Assembly: GCF_000426625.1 (NCBI RefSeq)
Contig: NZ_KE384548.1
Span: forward strand, 868,001-932,000
DNA length: 64,000 nucleotides
Direction of reading: 5' to 3'
From: Psychrilyobacter atlanticus DSM 19335
GTDB taxonomy: Bacteria; Fusobacteriota; Fusobacteriia; Fusobacteriales; Fusobacteriaceae
In this document: in pieces, positions 7,005 to 15,114 of the stretch
Layout of the letters: each line of letters opens with the position of its first letter
Numbering within the stretch: position 1 is the first letter of the stretch
The notes under the pieces: generated by a model
The model's database searches: none
Told to the model about the DNA's origin: nothing
The model's input: only the letters and a program-made list of their open reading frames with translations
Position numbers and translations under genes: made by a program

Positions 7005-7565
7005 ATGGAAAGAATAGTTAAAGACACTACGGCTAATCCAGCACCTTTAGGGCTTCTGGGTTTTGGAGCTACAACTTTGTTATTAAATTTACACAACGCA
7101 GGTTTATTTGGACTAAATGACATGATCTTAATGATGGGACTTTTTTACGGAGGGTTTGCACAAATAATCGCAGGTATTCAAGAAAATAAAAAAGGTAATA
7201 CATTTGGAGCAACGGCATTTACTTCTTATGGAGCTTTCTGGTGGACATTAGTCGGAATTTGGATATTGAATAAGGGCGGGTATATGGCAGCTGATCATAT
7301 CGCTTTAGGCTCTTATATGTTTGTATGGGGGATCGTTACGTTAATCTTCTTTATAGGAACTTTAAACGGTCCAACTATCGGTAAAATAGTTTTTGGATCA
7401 GTAACTCTTTTATTCATACTATTAGGTCTGCATTTTTTCTTTGAAAGTGCATTACTTGGAAAAATTGCTGGATATGTAGGAATCATAGCTGGTTTATCTG
7501 CTATGTATGAAGCAGCTGCATTAATTTTAAATGAAAAATATGGTAAACAAATACTCCCATTATAA
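7005..7565 (+). CDS. Acetate/succinate transporter, GPR1/FUN34/YaaH (SatP) family, copy 2
   Basis: A 186-residue paralogue of the gene at 6251, the same length and roughly 85 percent identical by eye; most changes lie between residues 90 and 170, at conservative positions in the last three membrane segments. The NPAPLGLLGFG signature is kept. It has its own promoter and a GGAGG site before ATG. The pair presumably arose by tandem duplication and may give dosage or expression under different conditions. Synonymous differences in the conserved N-terminal half show that the duplication is not very recent. Carbonic anhydrase follows on the same strand after a terminator-like hairpin. Confidence 0.94.
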   Translation: MERIVKDTTANPAPLGLLGFGATTLLLNLHNAGLFGLNDMILMMGLFYGGFAQIIAGIQENKKGNTFGATAFTSYGAFWWTLVGIWILNKGGYMAADHIALGSYMFVWGIVTLIFFIGTLNGPTIGKIVFGSVTLLFILLGLHFFFESALLGKIAGYVGIIAGLSAMYEAAALILNEKYGKQILPL

Positions 7566-7566
7566 T

Positions 7567-7605
7567 AAATACGGCCTATAAAATTTTATGGGCCTATTTA
7601 TTTAT
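7567..7605 (+). terminator. Probable terminator of second satP gene
   Basis: AAATA-C-GGCC-T-ATAAAA pairs with TTTTAT-G-GGCC-TATTT, an imperfect hairpin directly after the stop codon, then an AT-rich T-containing tract. Confidence 0.65.
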
Positions 7606-7652
7606 ATTTTTTTATCATCTCACTCAATTTTCTAAATTTTTTTTAGAAAATG

Positions 7653-7661
7653 TGCTATAAT
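7653..7661 (+). promoter_or_regulatory. Extended -10 promoter of carbonic anhydrase gene
   Basis: TGCTATAAT is an extended -10 (TG-n-TATAAT), 32 bases before the start codon; no clear -35. Confidence 0.6.
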
Positions 7662-7692
7662 ATGGATTAGTTAGATCATAGAGGAGGTCATT

Positions 7693-8316
7693 ATGGAAAA
7701 ATTATTAAAGGGACATCAAAAATTTAAAGAGATAAAATTCAAAAAAAATAAAGATTTATATTTAAAATTAGTAAAAGATGGGCAGCATCCAGGAACATTG
7801 TTTATAGGGTGCAGCGATTCCAGAGTAATTCCGGGGTTGATTACAGGATCTAAACCTGGTGAGCTTTTTACCATTCAAAATGTAGGAAACTTCGTAGCTC
7901 CTTATAAACCTGATGAAGATTATCATTCAACAGCTTCAGCAATAGAATATGCAGTATCAGTCTTAAAGGTAGATGATATAATAGTTTGCGGACATTCCCA
8001 TTGCGGAGCTATCAAATCTCTCTATAAGGATTTAGATAAAGAGGTAGATTTAGTTCATACAAATAAATGGCTGGAGTTAGGTAATGAAGCCAAAAAAGTA
8101 GCACAATTAGTAGGAGGATCTGAGGAAGAAAAACTTATCAATACAGAAAAACTTTCTGCTATGTTTCAGTTAGAGAACTTATTGACATATCCTGCTGTAA
8201 AAAGAAGGGTTGATGAGGGTTCATTACACCTTCATGTATGGTATTACAAGATAGAAACAGGTGAGATAGAGTATTATGATGATATCAAAGGATCATTCAT
8301 TCCTATGGACAACTAA
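7693..8316 (+). CDS. can: Beta-class carbonic anhydrase
   Basis: A 207-residue beta carbonic anhydrase, interconverting CO2 and bicarbonate in the cytoplasm. Zn ligands are visible as C40-S-D42-S-R and H101-S-H-C104-G, the C-x-D-x-R and H-x2-C motifs of the family. VGNF near 64 and the C-terminal HVWYYKIETGEIEYYD are also typical. GGAGGT lies before the ATG. It is flanked by its own promoter and terminator. In fermenters bicarbonate feeds carboxylation reactions such as malate formation, and a SulP-type anion transporter that could move bicarbonate is encoded at 27798, but a direct link is not shown. Confidence 0.95.
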   Translation: MEKLLKGHQKFKEIKFKKNKDLYLKLVKDGQHPGTLFIGCSDSRVIPGLITGSKPGELFTIQNVGNFVAPYKPDEDYHSTASAIEYAVSVLKVDDIIVCGHSHCGAIKSLYKDLDKEVDLVHTNKWLELGNEAKKVAQLVGGSEEEKLINTEKLSAMFQLENLLTYPAVKRRVDEGSLHLHVWYYKIETGEIEYYDDIKGSFIPMDN

Positions 8317-8343
8317 ATCTCCTTTGAAAAAATTGAAAAATAT

Positions 8344-8375
8344 AATGGGCTGTCCGTTGGACAACCCATTTTTTA
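8344..8375. terminator. Bidirectional terminator between carbonic anhydrase and pepD
   Basis: AATGGG-c-TGTCC (8344-8355) pairs with GGACA-a-CCCATT (8359-8370), followed by TTTT; the convergent pepD gene ends at 8387. Confidence 0.88.
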
Positions 8376-8386
8376 ATATCTATTTT

Positions 8387-9850
8387 TTATAAATAATCTT
8401 TAGACGACTTCAATAGATCTAAGAAATATTTCCATACATTTTCAACAGAAGATATAGATAATTTTTCTTCTGGAGTATGAACGTCAAACATATTAGGACC
8501 AAATGAGATCATATCACAATCAGGTAATTTTTCACCTAATAATCCACACTCTAATCCTGCATGGATAGCTTTTATTCCAGCTTTTTTACCAGTTGATTTT
8601 TCATGAACTTCCAATGCCATATCCTGTAATTTTGAATTAGGATTAAATTTCCAAGCAGGATAAGTAGCTCCTTGTTCAAATTTAGCTCCTGTAACCATTG
8701 CAAGAGTCTCAACTTCCTTTGTTAGTAAAGCTTTAGCAGCGTCTACAGAACTTCTAATAGCTGATTGTAACACAACACCTGCATCTTCTGTAGTAAGGAC
8801 ACCTAAGTTAAGTGAAGTCTCAACTAACCCCTCTATATCCAAACTCATTCTTTGAACACCATTAGGGTATAAAAATAGAGTGTTGATAACTCTGTTAGTC
8901 GTCTCTAAATCCATCACCTTAGAAGTTTCTAAACCTTTTACCTCTGTTATACTAATCTTAACGCCTGCATCTGAAACTCTTAATTCCTCTACTATATCTT
9001 TAGCTACATCAGCTAAAATTTCATTTAAAGCTTTTATATCTTCTTTTGCTACAGAGATCAATGTATCTCCTTCACGAGGAATAGCATTAGTTTTTGATCC
9101 ACCATTTATTTCTATTAGGTTAATAGTTAATTTATCAGATACAGCCTTTAATATTCTAGCCATGATCTTGTTTGAATTTCCTCTCTGTAATTGGATCTCC
9201 ATTCCTGAATGACCACCAAATAACCCTCTAACACTGATATTAAAGAATGAATCCAATGTAGCCTCAGTATATGTTACAGGAATTGTAAGAGTCGTTCTAT
9301 TACCACCTGAACAACTAACATAGATCTCTCCCTCTTCCTCAGTATCTATATTGAATAAATATTTACCATCTAATAAATTCCCATCTAAAGCAATAGCTCC
9401 AGACATCCCTGTTTCTTCATCAGAAGTAACTAATACTTCCAATTTTGGATGTGGAATATTATTTGAATCTAATACAGCCAATGCAAAAGCAACCGCTATA
9501 CCATTATCAGCACCTAAGGTAGTACCCTTAGCTTTTATAAAATCTCCATCGATTAAAAGGTTTAACCCTTCGTTTTCAAAATCAAATTCAGTATCTAGAT
9601 TCTTTTCCCAAACCATATCCATATGTCCTTGGATAATTATAGCCGGTATCTCCTCATATCCCGGAGTAGCATCTTTTTTAATAATTACATTAAGAGCCTC
9701 ATCCTGGATAGTTTCTAATCCTCTAGATTTTCCAAAATTTGCTAAATATGCACTTATTTGTTCTTCATGCTTTGATCCTCTAGGAATAGCACTGATCTCC
9801 TCGAAAAAATTGAATACCTTTTCAGGCTTTAAACCAGATAAAACGTTCAT
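8387..9850 (-). CDS. pepD: Aminoacyl-histidine dipeptidase (cytosol non-specific dipeptidase)
   Basis: A 487-residue M20-family di-zinc dipeptidase that splits Xaa-His (carnosine-type) and other dipeptides in the cytoplasm. Metal-site motifs are visible: IIQGHMDMVWEKN (His and Asp), LGADNGIAVA, TSDEETGMSGA (catalytic Glu pair) and, near the C-terminus, HAGLECGL and DVHTPEE. The lid domain lies between about 200 and 380. Full length compared with PepD of other bacteria. GGGGGGAG precedes the ATG. It follows a 48-residue ORF and dnaN on the same strand and may share their transcript. Peptide use suits an amino-acid fermenting anaerobe. Confidence 0.94.
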   Translation of the reverse strand: MNVLSGLKPEKVFNFFEEISAIPRGSKHEEQISAYLANFGKSRGLETIQDEALNVIIKKDATPGYEEIPAIIIQGHMDMVWEKNLDTEFDFENEGLNLLIDGDFIKAKGTTLGADNGIAVAFALAVLDSNNIPHPKLEVLVTSDEETGMSGAIALDGNLLDGKYLFNIDTEEEGEIYVSCSGGNRTTLTIPVTYTEATLDSFFNISVRGLFGGHSGMEIQLQRGNSNKIMARILKAVSDKLTINLIEINGGSKTNAIPREGDTLISVAKEDIKALNEILADVAKDIVEELRVSDAGVKISITEVKGLETSKVMDLETTNRVINTLFLYPNGVQRMSLDIEGLVETSLNLGVLTTEDAGVVLQSAIRSSVDAAKALLTKEVETLAMVTGAKFEQGATYPAWKFNPNSKLQDMALEVHEKSTGKKAGIKAIHAGLECGLLGEKLPDCDMISFGPNMFDVHTPEEKLSISSVENVWKYFLDLLKSSKDYL

Positions 9851-9887
9851 ACTTGTCTCCCCCCGTATATTTAAATTAATGTTGTTG

Positions 9888-10034
9888 CTATAAATTATCG
9901 ATTAACTCCTCAAGCTCCTCTTTGTCCTTAATATTCAGATCATATCCTGACTCTAAAATCTTCAAAACATTGGATTCACAGCCTGTCATGGAATTTTTCA
10001 GTATTTTAATTAACATTCTTTTATAAAAATCCAT
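9888..10034 (-). CDS. 48-residue protein between dnaN and pepD
   Basis: A short ORF, MDFYKRMLIKILKNS then MTGCESNVLKILESG and an acidic, leucine-rich end, with AGGAGG 4 bases before ATG and only 8 bases after the dnaN stop codon. I do not recognise a family. The composition (amphipathic helices, basic N-terminus, acidic C-terminus) looks like a soluble helical protein. Its place in the dnaN operon, in the slot where some genomes have a small S4-domain or RecF-linked gene, is suggestive, but there is no sequence similarity I can name. The clear ribosome binding site and tight spacing support translation. Confidence 0.55.
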   Translation of the reverse strand: MDFYKRMLIKILKNSMTGCESNVLKILESGYDLNIKDKEELEELIDNL

Positions 10035-10042
10035 ATTTCCTC

Positions 10043-11134
10043 CTAATCTCTAAGGGCTAACGGCATTAAAATATAAGTATAGTTGTCGTTGTCCATCTCT
10101 TTTAAGATAAACATTGAACTGGCATTAGTAGCTCTTATAATTATATTTTTTTCTATATTATTTAAAAAATCTTCTATAAACTTTACATTTAAAGAAGATT
10201 TGAAGTTATCTCCTTCTTTGATTGTATCCAGCTTTTGCGTAGTTTTAGCACTTCCAGAAGATACCGATATCTTCAGTTTATTCCCATTAAAATCAAAATA
10301 TGCACCATTTTTTGTTTCTTGATTTCTTTTAGCAATAGTAAGAACTTTTTTTAATGCTGATTTAAATTCTTTTAAATTCATCTCAATTGTTTTGCTAGAG
10401 TTCATACTTCCTAAAATAGCATTGTAATCAGGGAATGCTAAGTCTACCAGTCTAATAGAAAAAACTAATTTTTCAGATTTTACTCTCAATTGACTTCCAT
10501 CGATAAAGAAGTTTAAAGTCTCCTTACTTCCTCTGAAGAGTTTGCTTAAAATAGTAGCTCCCTCTAAGGGGATAGATATCTCTTTATTCAACTTAGTTTC
10601 ACTCTCTAAAACATAGTGAGTTAGTCTATATGAATCTGTAGTGATCAAATAAATTTTGTTGTCTTCTAATTTCATCCTAATAGTATTAATAGCCAAATTT
10701 TCTGGAGTCATAGAAGCTGAAAATGATACCTTATCAAAAGCTTCTACCAATGTATTTGCCTCAATATCTAATAGTGGCTCCCCACCTAATATATTTAATT
10801 TTGGATATTCATCACTATCTAAAGTTGTAAATTCAGCGTTATGGATAAATAACTTGTTTTCGGTAGCACTGACCTCTATCTCATCTTGGTTTAATAATTT
10901 TATGTATTCTAAAACCAATCCTATTTTAAAAACTACAATTCCTTCTTCTATAATTTCACCATTTAAATATGATTTTATAGTTGTTTCCAGTGTTGTTCCG
11001 GTAAATCTAATTTCGTTATTTTTTACCTCTAATTTAGCCCCTGATATTACAGGTCTTATGGAATTATCTTTAATCACTAAAGATAAGTCGCTCAGGTTGT
11101 GAATCAATTCGTTTCTATTGATTATGATTTTCAT
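10043..11134 (-). CDS. dnaN: DNA polymerase III beta subunit (sliding clamp)
   Basis: A 363-residue beta sliding clamp with the three-domain pattern: N-terminal MKIIINRNELIHNLSDLSLVI, PVISGAKLEV near 32, FTTLDSDEYPKL near 115 at the end of domain 1, TDSYRLTHYVLE near 175, FPDYNAIL near 240 and the C-terminal YTYILMPLALRD, close to the canonical MPMR/L end. The start is ATG 11134 because TTGGAGGTAAAA precedes it; the in-frame TTG 12 bases upstream overlaps that site. The clamp tethers DNA polymerase III to DNA. Here it is not next to dnaA or recF; a 48-residue gene and pepD follow. Confidence 0.96.
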   Translation of the reverse strand: MKIIINRNELIHNLSDLSLVIKDNSIRPVISGAKLEVKNNEIRFTGTTLETTIKSYLNGEIIEEGIVVFKIGLVLEYIKLLNQDEIEVSATENKLFIHNAEFTTLDSDEYPKLNILGGEPLLDIEANTLVEAFDKVSFSASMTPENLAINTIRMKLEDNKIYLITTDSYRLTHYVLESETKLNKEISIPLEGATILSKLFRGSKETLNFFIDGSQLRVKSEKLVFSIRLVDLAFPDYNAILGSMNSSKTIEMNLKEFKSALKKVLTIAKRNQETKNGAYFDFNGNKLKISVSSGSAKTTQKLDTIKEGDNFKSSLNVKFIEDFLNNIEKNIIIRATNASSMFILKEMDNDNYTYILMPLALRD

Positions 11135-11283
11135 TTTTACCTCCAAAAATCCTTTATTTAAAATTTATAGTATATACACAATACATCTATAACTTTTTTT
11201 AAGGATTACATTCCTTGTATTCGTTACATTATACAACATCGACAGGTATTTTTCTATGATTAGGTATAAATTTTTAGTAATAC

Positions 11284-11430
11284 TTATATATCTATCACTT
11301 TTTTGAATTTTTGACTCCCTTTAGTTGAAGAAAGATATGATAATTCACCTCCGTCTTCATTAAACAAAACATCTTGAATACCATCTATTAATAAAAATGA
11401 TGAATTAGAATTTGTTGAAAAGATAAAAAA
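11284..11430 (-). other. Start-less open frame in the dnaN upstream gap, possible gene remnant
   Basis: The 336-base gap between dnaN and the response-regulator gene holds a minus-strand open frame without a start that ends ...FLLIDGIQDVLF, NEDGGELSYLSSTKG, SQKFKKVIDI-stop. It reads protein-like but runs back into the terminator at 11424-11456, so if real it is the 3' end of a deleted gene. The rest of the gap (11147-11283) is AT-rich and should hold the dnaN promoter; I see no clear hexamers. Confidence 0.25.
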
Positions 11431-11456
11431 AGATCTAGATTTTTAAGTCTAGATCT
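11424..11456 (-). terminator. Terminator of two-component operon
   Basis: AGATCTAGA (11431-11439) and TCTAGATCT (11448-11456) are perfect arms; on the minus strand the stem is followed by a run of T (11424-11430). It lies 15 bases after the response-regulator stop codon. Confidence 0.9.
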
Positions 11457-11470
11457 AAGAAATTTTTAAT

Positions 11471-12157
11471 TTAGCAACCCATTGTAGTATGAGAATTTAA
11501 TTTATAACCAACTCCTCTGATAGTTTCAATAGATTCATTGAGTAATGGAATTTTAATCTTTAATCTTCTAATATATACATCTATAGTTCGATTCCCTTCA
11601 AAATATAATTCATCCCAAACATTTTTGTATATTTTTCTCCTTGTGAGAACTATATTTTTATTTTCTATAAAATGTAGAAGTAATTTAAATTCTGTTTTTG
11701 TCACTTTAATCATTTTACCCTCATATGTTATAGTTTGAGAATCTGGATCAATAATTATAGATTTATAAATATAAGAGTGTTGAGAGGTCATAAAATTTCT
11801 AGTTGCAGCCTTAATTCTTAATTTTAACTCCTCAGGGTTAAATGGTTTTTTTAAATAATCATCCGCACCATTTCTAAATCCTTCCACCACATCTTCGGCG
11901 TTAGTTTTTGAAGTAAGGATTATAATATAAGGAGTTCCATAAACTTTAGGATTAGCTTTTATCTTTCCAGCAATCTCATAACCATTCATGTCAGGAAGAT
12001 TTATATCTAAAAGTATAAAATCAATGGGGTTATTAGCTAAATGAGTTAATCCAGTAGTTCCAGATGAAAAGCCCGAAACGCTATAACCCTCTTTTTTTAA
12101 AATTGATACTAATAATTGTCTAGTTGACATGCTATCTTCTAAGACTAAAACATTCAT
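11471..12157 (-). CDS. OmpR/PhoB-family response regulator
   Basis: A 228-residue response regulator. The receiver domain has the acidic pair E7-D8, phospho-acceptor D51 in ILLDINLP, T83-type switch in ILTS and the KKPF lysine near 106. A linker is followed by a winged-helix domain with TKTEFKLLLHFIENKN, RRKIYKNVWDE, TIDVYIRRLKIKI and ETIRGVGYKL, the OmpR DNA-binding signature. Its ATG overlaps the last bases of the upstream hybrid kinase (ATGA), so the two are translationally coupled. The divergent tripartite transporter genes, whose promoter carries an 11-base-spaced direct repeat, are the obvious target. Confidence 0.95.
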   Translation of the reverse strand: MNVLVLEDSMSTRQLLVSILKKEGYSVSGFSSGTTGLTHLANNPIDFILLDINLPDMNGYEIAGKIKANPKVYGTPYIIILTSKTNAEDVVEGFRNGADDYLKKPFNPEELKLRIKAATRNFMTSQHSYIYKSIIIDPDSQTITYEGKMIKVTKTEFKLLLHFIENKNIVLTRRKIYKNVWDELYFEGNRTIDVYIRRLKIKIPLLNESIETIRGVGYKLNSHTTMGC

Positions 12158-14958
12158 TTTTTCACCTCTTTTAATTGATAATTGATTATTTTTATAAGTT
12201 CCACTCCTTCTAAATATAGAGGTTCAATATCTTCTATACTTAAGTTCTGAGTTCCGATTTTTTTAAAAATTTCAACAATTTTTTCTGTTCTTAAATCTCC
12301 TAGTATTCCTCTAATTTTATGTGATAAAATTTTTATTTGATCAATGTCTCTATTGTTTATAGCTGTTTTTAGGTCCTCTAAAACATTTTTATAAGAGTCT
12401 AAATATGTAGTCACAAGAATTGAAAAAATATCAATTCCATAAAGAGTTTCTAAAAACTTAATATCAATCAAGTCATTTGAAAAGTATTTAGTAGCTAAAG
12501 CTCTTAACTCTTCAAAGATAATTGGCTTAGAGATATAATCATCCATTTCATGAGATAAACATTTTTCTTTATAACCAGTATATACATGTGCAGTTATTGC
12601 AATAATAGGAAGGTTATATTTCTTCCCTCTTATAATTGAAGTAAGTTCAAAACCATTAATTTTAGGAAGTTGAATATCCATAAATATTACATTAAAATCT
12701 TGAGAATCATCTAAATATTTGAGAGCTTCATCTGCATTCTCAGCATGTATAGCAACAATCCCTAATTCTTTAAGATAATGGGTCAGCACTTGTGCATTTA
12801 TAAGGTTATCCTCTACAATAAGAGCTTTTTTATTCAAATTAATCTGATTTTGTTTATAACTTTTAATTTTAACTTGTTTGGATTCTAATAAATCCGTTTG
12901 AAATAATGGGGTTCTAAAAGAATAATTTATTTTTAGTGATTCAAAAAAGCTTAAATTTTTATACGATTCAGTTAAAATTTTAATTTTATTATAGTTATTT
13001 TGAGAAATAACCTTTAAAAAATAATCTCTATATTTCATAAAAAGTGTTTCTGAGATAATAAACTTGATATTTGGGTCGATAATAATATCTTCAAAAAGTT
13101 CCTGAAATTCATCAAAATCAGAAAAGTTCATATAGGAAATATTATAACAAGTCAGCATTTTATTTATATGCTTGGTTACGATTTTATCAGTTTCAAGAAT
13201 AATACAAGTATTTTTAGTATCAAATATATACTTCTTAGAATTAGTGACTTCTAATTCTAGAGTAAAATAAAACAAACTTCCCTTTCCAAGGATACTTTTG
13301 AAACGGATATCACTTCCCATAGAAAGTAAAAATTTTTTTGAAATACTCAATCCTAAGCCAGTACCACCATATTTTCTAGTGTAAGAATCGTCTAATTGAG
13401 TAAAGCTTTCGAATAACCTATCTTTCTTTTCTTGAGAAATACCGATTCCAGTATCGATTACAGAAAAAATAATCTTACATTTGTTAGGAGGAATATTTTT
13501 CAACACTCTAACCTTAATAATTATTTCTCCATTAGGAGTAAATTTTATTGCATTATTTATTAAATTTATTAAAATTTGCTTTATTTTTAAATAATCACCT
13601 TTAACTTTACCTGGAATATTCTTATCGAAATAAAAACAGAGTTGTATGTTTTTTTCTTGGATAGAGTTTGAAAAAAGCTCACTAATTTCTTTTGATAACC
13701 GAATAATATTAAAACTTGTTTCTGAAAGAATAGTTTTTTTTGCTTCAATTTTACTAAAATCTAAAATCTCATTAACGATGTGTAAAAGGTGTTTTGCACT
13801 AGTTTCAATTATATTTAATTTGACCTTAGTACTGGTATTCCCTCCAAGAAGATCATCCTTTACTATATCAGTCATACCAATTATTTCATTTAATGGAGTT
13901 CTGATTTCATGGCTCATATTTGCTAAAAATTTTCCTTTTATCTCATTATTTTTATCAGCTTCCGTTTTTAAAAATTTTAATTCTTTTATTAATGATTTCC
14001 ATTTTATTAAAATAAAAATCGAAAGGCTCAGAAAAATTATCAAGATAAAAAATGAGAAATTAATAAGGTTCGTTTTGTTAACAAGAATAAAGAAATCATT
14101 TTGATTAAAAAACTCAACACGTTCTAGAAGGTTCCGATGAAAGATACGATATCGATTTAAATGCTCGTCATTAAAAGAATAAAAAGAACTGAAAAGTCTA
14201 ACATCATTATCTTGAAAATTAAAAGTATTATTATTTAGTATATTTATTATCTGTTGGCCTTTCATGAAAAAATCTTCTCTAAAAACTACAGAATAGTCAT
14301 CTTTGAGGGGTAGATTAAAGGCATAAACAGGGTTATTCAGAGATGTTATCTTATTCATAATACCTTTATCTGTAACTTCTTTAACTAATAAAAGTCCATC
14401 TTTAGAAGTTAATAGATCGAGTAATGATAACCCAATACGATCTTCTAAATATATAATTTCAAATTCCACATGAGGATACTTTTTCTTTAGTTGAATTAAT
14501 TCATAGAAACTGATTTCTTGGATATATAATTTTTTTATATATGGTTGAATTCGAATAATATTGTCGATAAAATACTCAATATTGTTTTCAGAGACATTTA
14601 CAAACGATTTAATAGAACTTCTACTAGTAATAGTAATATATTTACTTTTTTTAAAGACCTTTTCAAATTTATAAGTCCCAAATGGATTAACATTAATAAC
14701 ATAGTCAAATTGAATATTTTTATATTTTAAAAGTAGGAACTGGTGTATTTTTTTTTTATATTCTTTAGTTGAATTAAAATCAAAATCGAGATATTCAATA
14801 TAAAGCTTTTGATCTTTATTTTGATTTGATATAACTCCTTCTATAATTTGATCACTTTCATATGTACCTTTTGAATGATAATTAAGAACTAAAATATCTT
14901 GTCCATAGGTAGATAAACTAAGAATTAAAAAAACAAAAACAAGTATTTTTTTCGCCAT
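12154..14958 (-). CDS. Membrane hybrid sensor histidine kinase (SP-sensor-TM-HisKA-HATPase-REC-HPt)
   Basis: A 934-residue hybrid kinase. Residues 1-19 are a signal peptide ending STYGQ; 20-295 form a periplasmic domain that looks like an ABC-type binding-protein fold sensor; 299-320 is a membrane helix (FSFFILIIFLSLSIFILIKW); a short coiled coil leads to HisKA with FLANMSHEIRTPLNEIIGM (His about 348); the ATPase domain shows an N box near 466 and DTGIGIS and GTGLGLSI; a receiver domain has FMDIQLP with Asp about 757; the end is an HPt domain with LSHKIRG, His about 877. This is a complete internal phosphorelay that would feed the overlapping response-regulator gene. By position it most likely senses the ligand of the tripartite transporter at 15115-18061. 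Confidence 0.93.
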   Translation of the reverse strand: MAKKILVFVFLILSLSTYGQDILVLNYHSKGTYESDQIIEGVISNQNKDQKLYIEYLDFDFNSTKEYKKKIHQFLLLKYKNIQFDYVINVNPFGTYKFEKVFKKSKYITITSRSSIKSFVNVSENNIEYFIDNIIRIQPYIKKLYIQEISFYELIQLKKKYPHVEFEIIYLEDRIGLSLLDLLTSKDGLLLVKEVTDKGIMNKITSLNNPVYAFNLPLKDDYSVVFREDFFMKGQQIINILNNNTFNFQDNDVRLFSSFYSFNDEHLNRYRIFHRNLLERVEFFNQNDFFILVNKTNLINFSFFILIIFLSLSIFILIKWKSLIKELKFLKTEADKNNEIKGKFLANMSHEIRTPLNEIIGMTDIVKDDLLGGNTSTKVKLNIIETSAKHLLHIVNEILDFSKIEAKKTILSETSFNIIRLSKEISELFSNSIQEKNIQLCFYFDKNIPGKVKGDYLKIKQILINLINNAIKFTPNGEIIIKVRVLKNIPPNKCKIIFSVIDTGIGISQEKKDRLFESFTQLDDSYTRKYGGTGLGLSISKKFLLSMGSDIRFKSILGKGSLFYFTLELEVTNSKKYIFDTKNTCIILETDKIVTKHINKMLTCYNISYMNFSDFDEFQELFEDIIIDPNIKFIISETLFMKYRDYFLKVISQNNYNKIKILTESYKNLSFFESLKINYSFRTPLFQTDLLESKQVKIKSYKQNQINLNKKALIVEDNLINAQVLTHYLKELGIVAIHAENADEALKYLDDSQDFNVIFMDIQLPKINGFELTSIIRGKKYNLPIIAITAHVYTGYKEKCLSHEMDDYISKPIIFEELRALATKYFSNDLIDIKFLETLYGIDIFSILVTTYLDSYKNVLEDLKTAINNRDIDQIKILSHKIRGILGDLRTEKIVEIFKKIGTQNLSIEDIEPLYLEGVELIKIINYQLKEVKK

Positions 14959-15020
14959 TTTACGACTCCTTTAGTTAAAATTGTAAAAAAAAATAACAAA
15001 ATGTTTAATTTTGAAAAAAA

Positions 15021-15069
15021 TTAACACTCTGTTAACATTTTATATTCTATAATTATATCACAATATAAT
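15021..15069 (+). promoter_or_regulatory. Candidate activated promoter of tripartite transporter with direct-repeat site
   Basis: TTAACA occurs at 15021-15026 and 15032-15037, an 11-base direct repeat as bound by OmpR/PhoB-family regulators. TATAAT at 15064-15069 is a perfect -10, but the -35 position (around 15041-15046) is poor. A weak -35 next to a direct repeat is the usual layout of a response-regulator-activated promoter. Binding by the divergent response regulator is inferred. Confidence 0.55.
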
Positions 15070-15114
15070 GCGAATAATACATTGCATTAAATAAAATAAT
15101 TTGGAGGAGGAAAT

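Noticed and set aside
9351-9893. Long open frames opposite pepD, dnaN and other genes
   Set aside because: These antisense frames follow the codon pattern of well-conserved genes on the other strand and have no ribosome sites.
11583-11596. GTTCGATTCCC, resembling a tRNA T-loop
   Set aside because: It lies inside the response-regulator coding sequence with no acceptor or anticodon stems around it. No tRNA or rRNA gene was found in the window.
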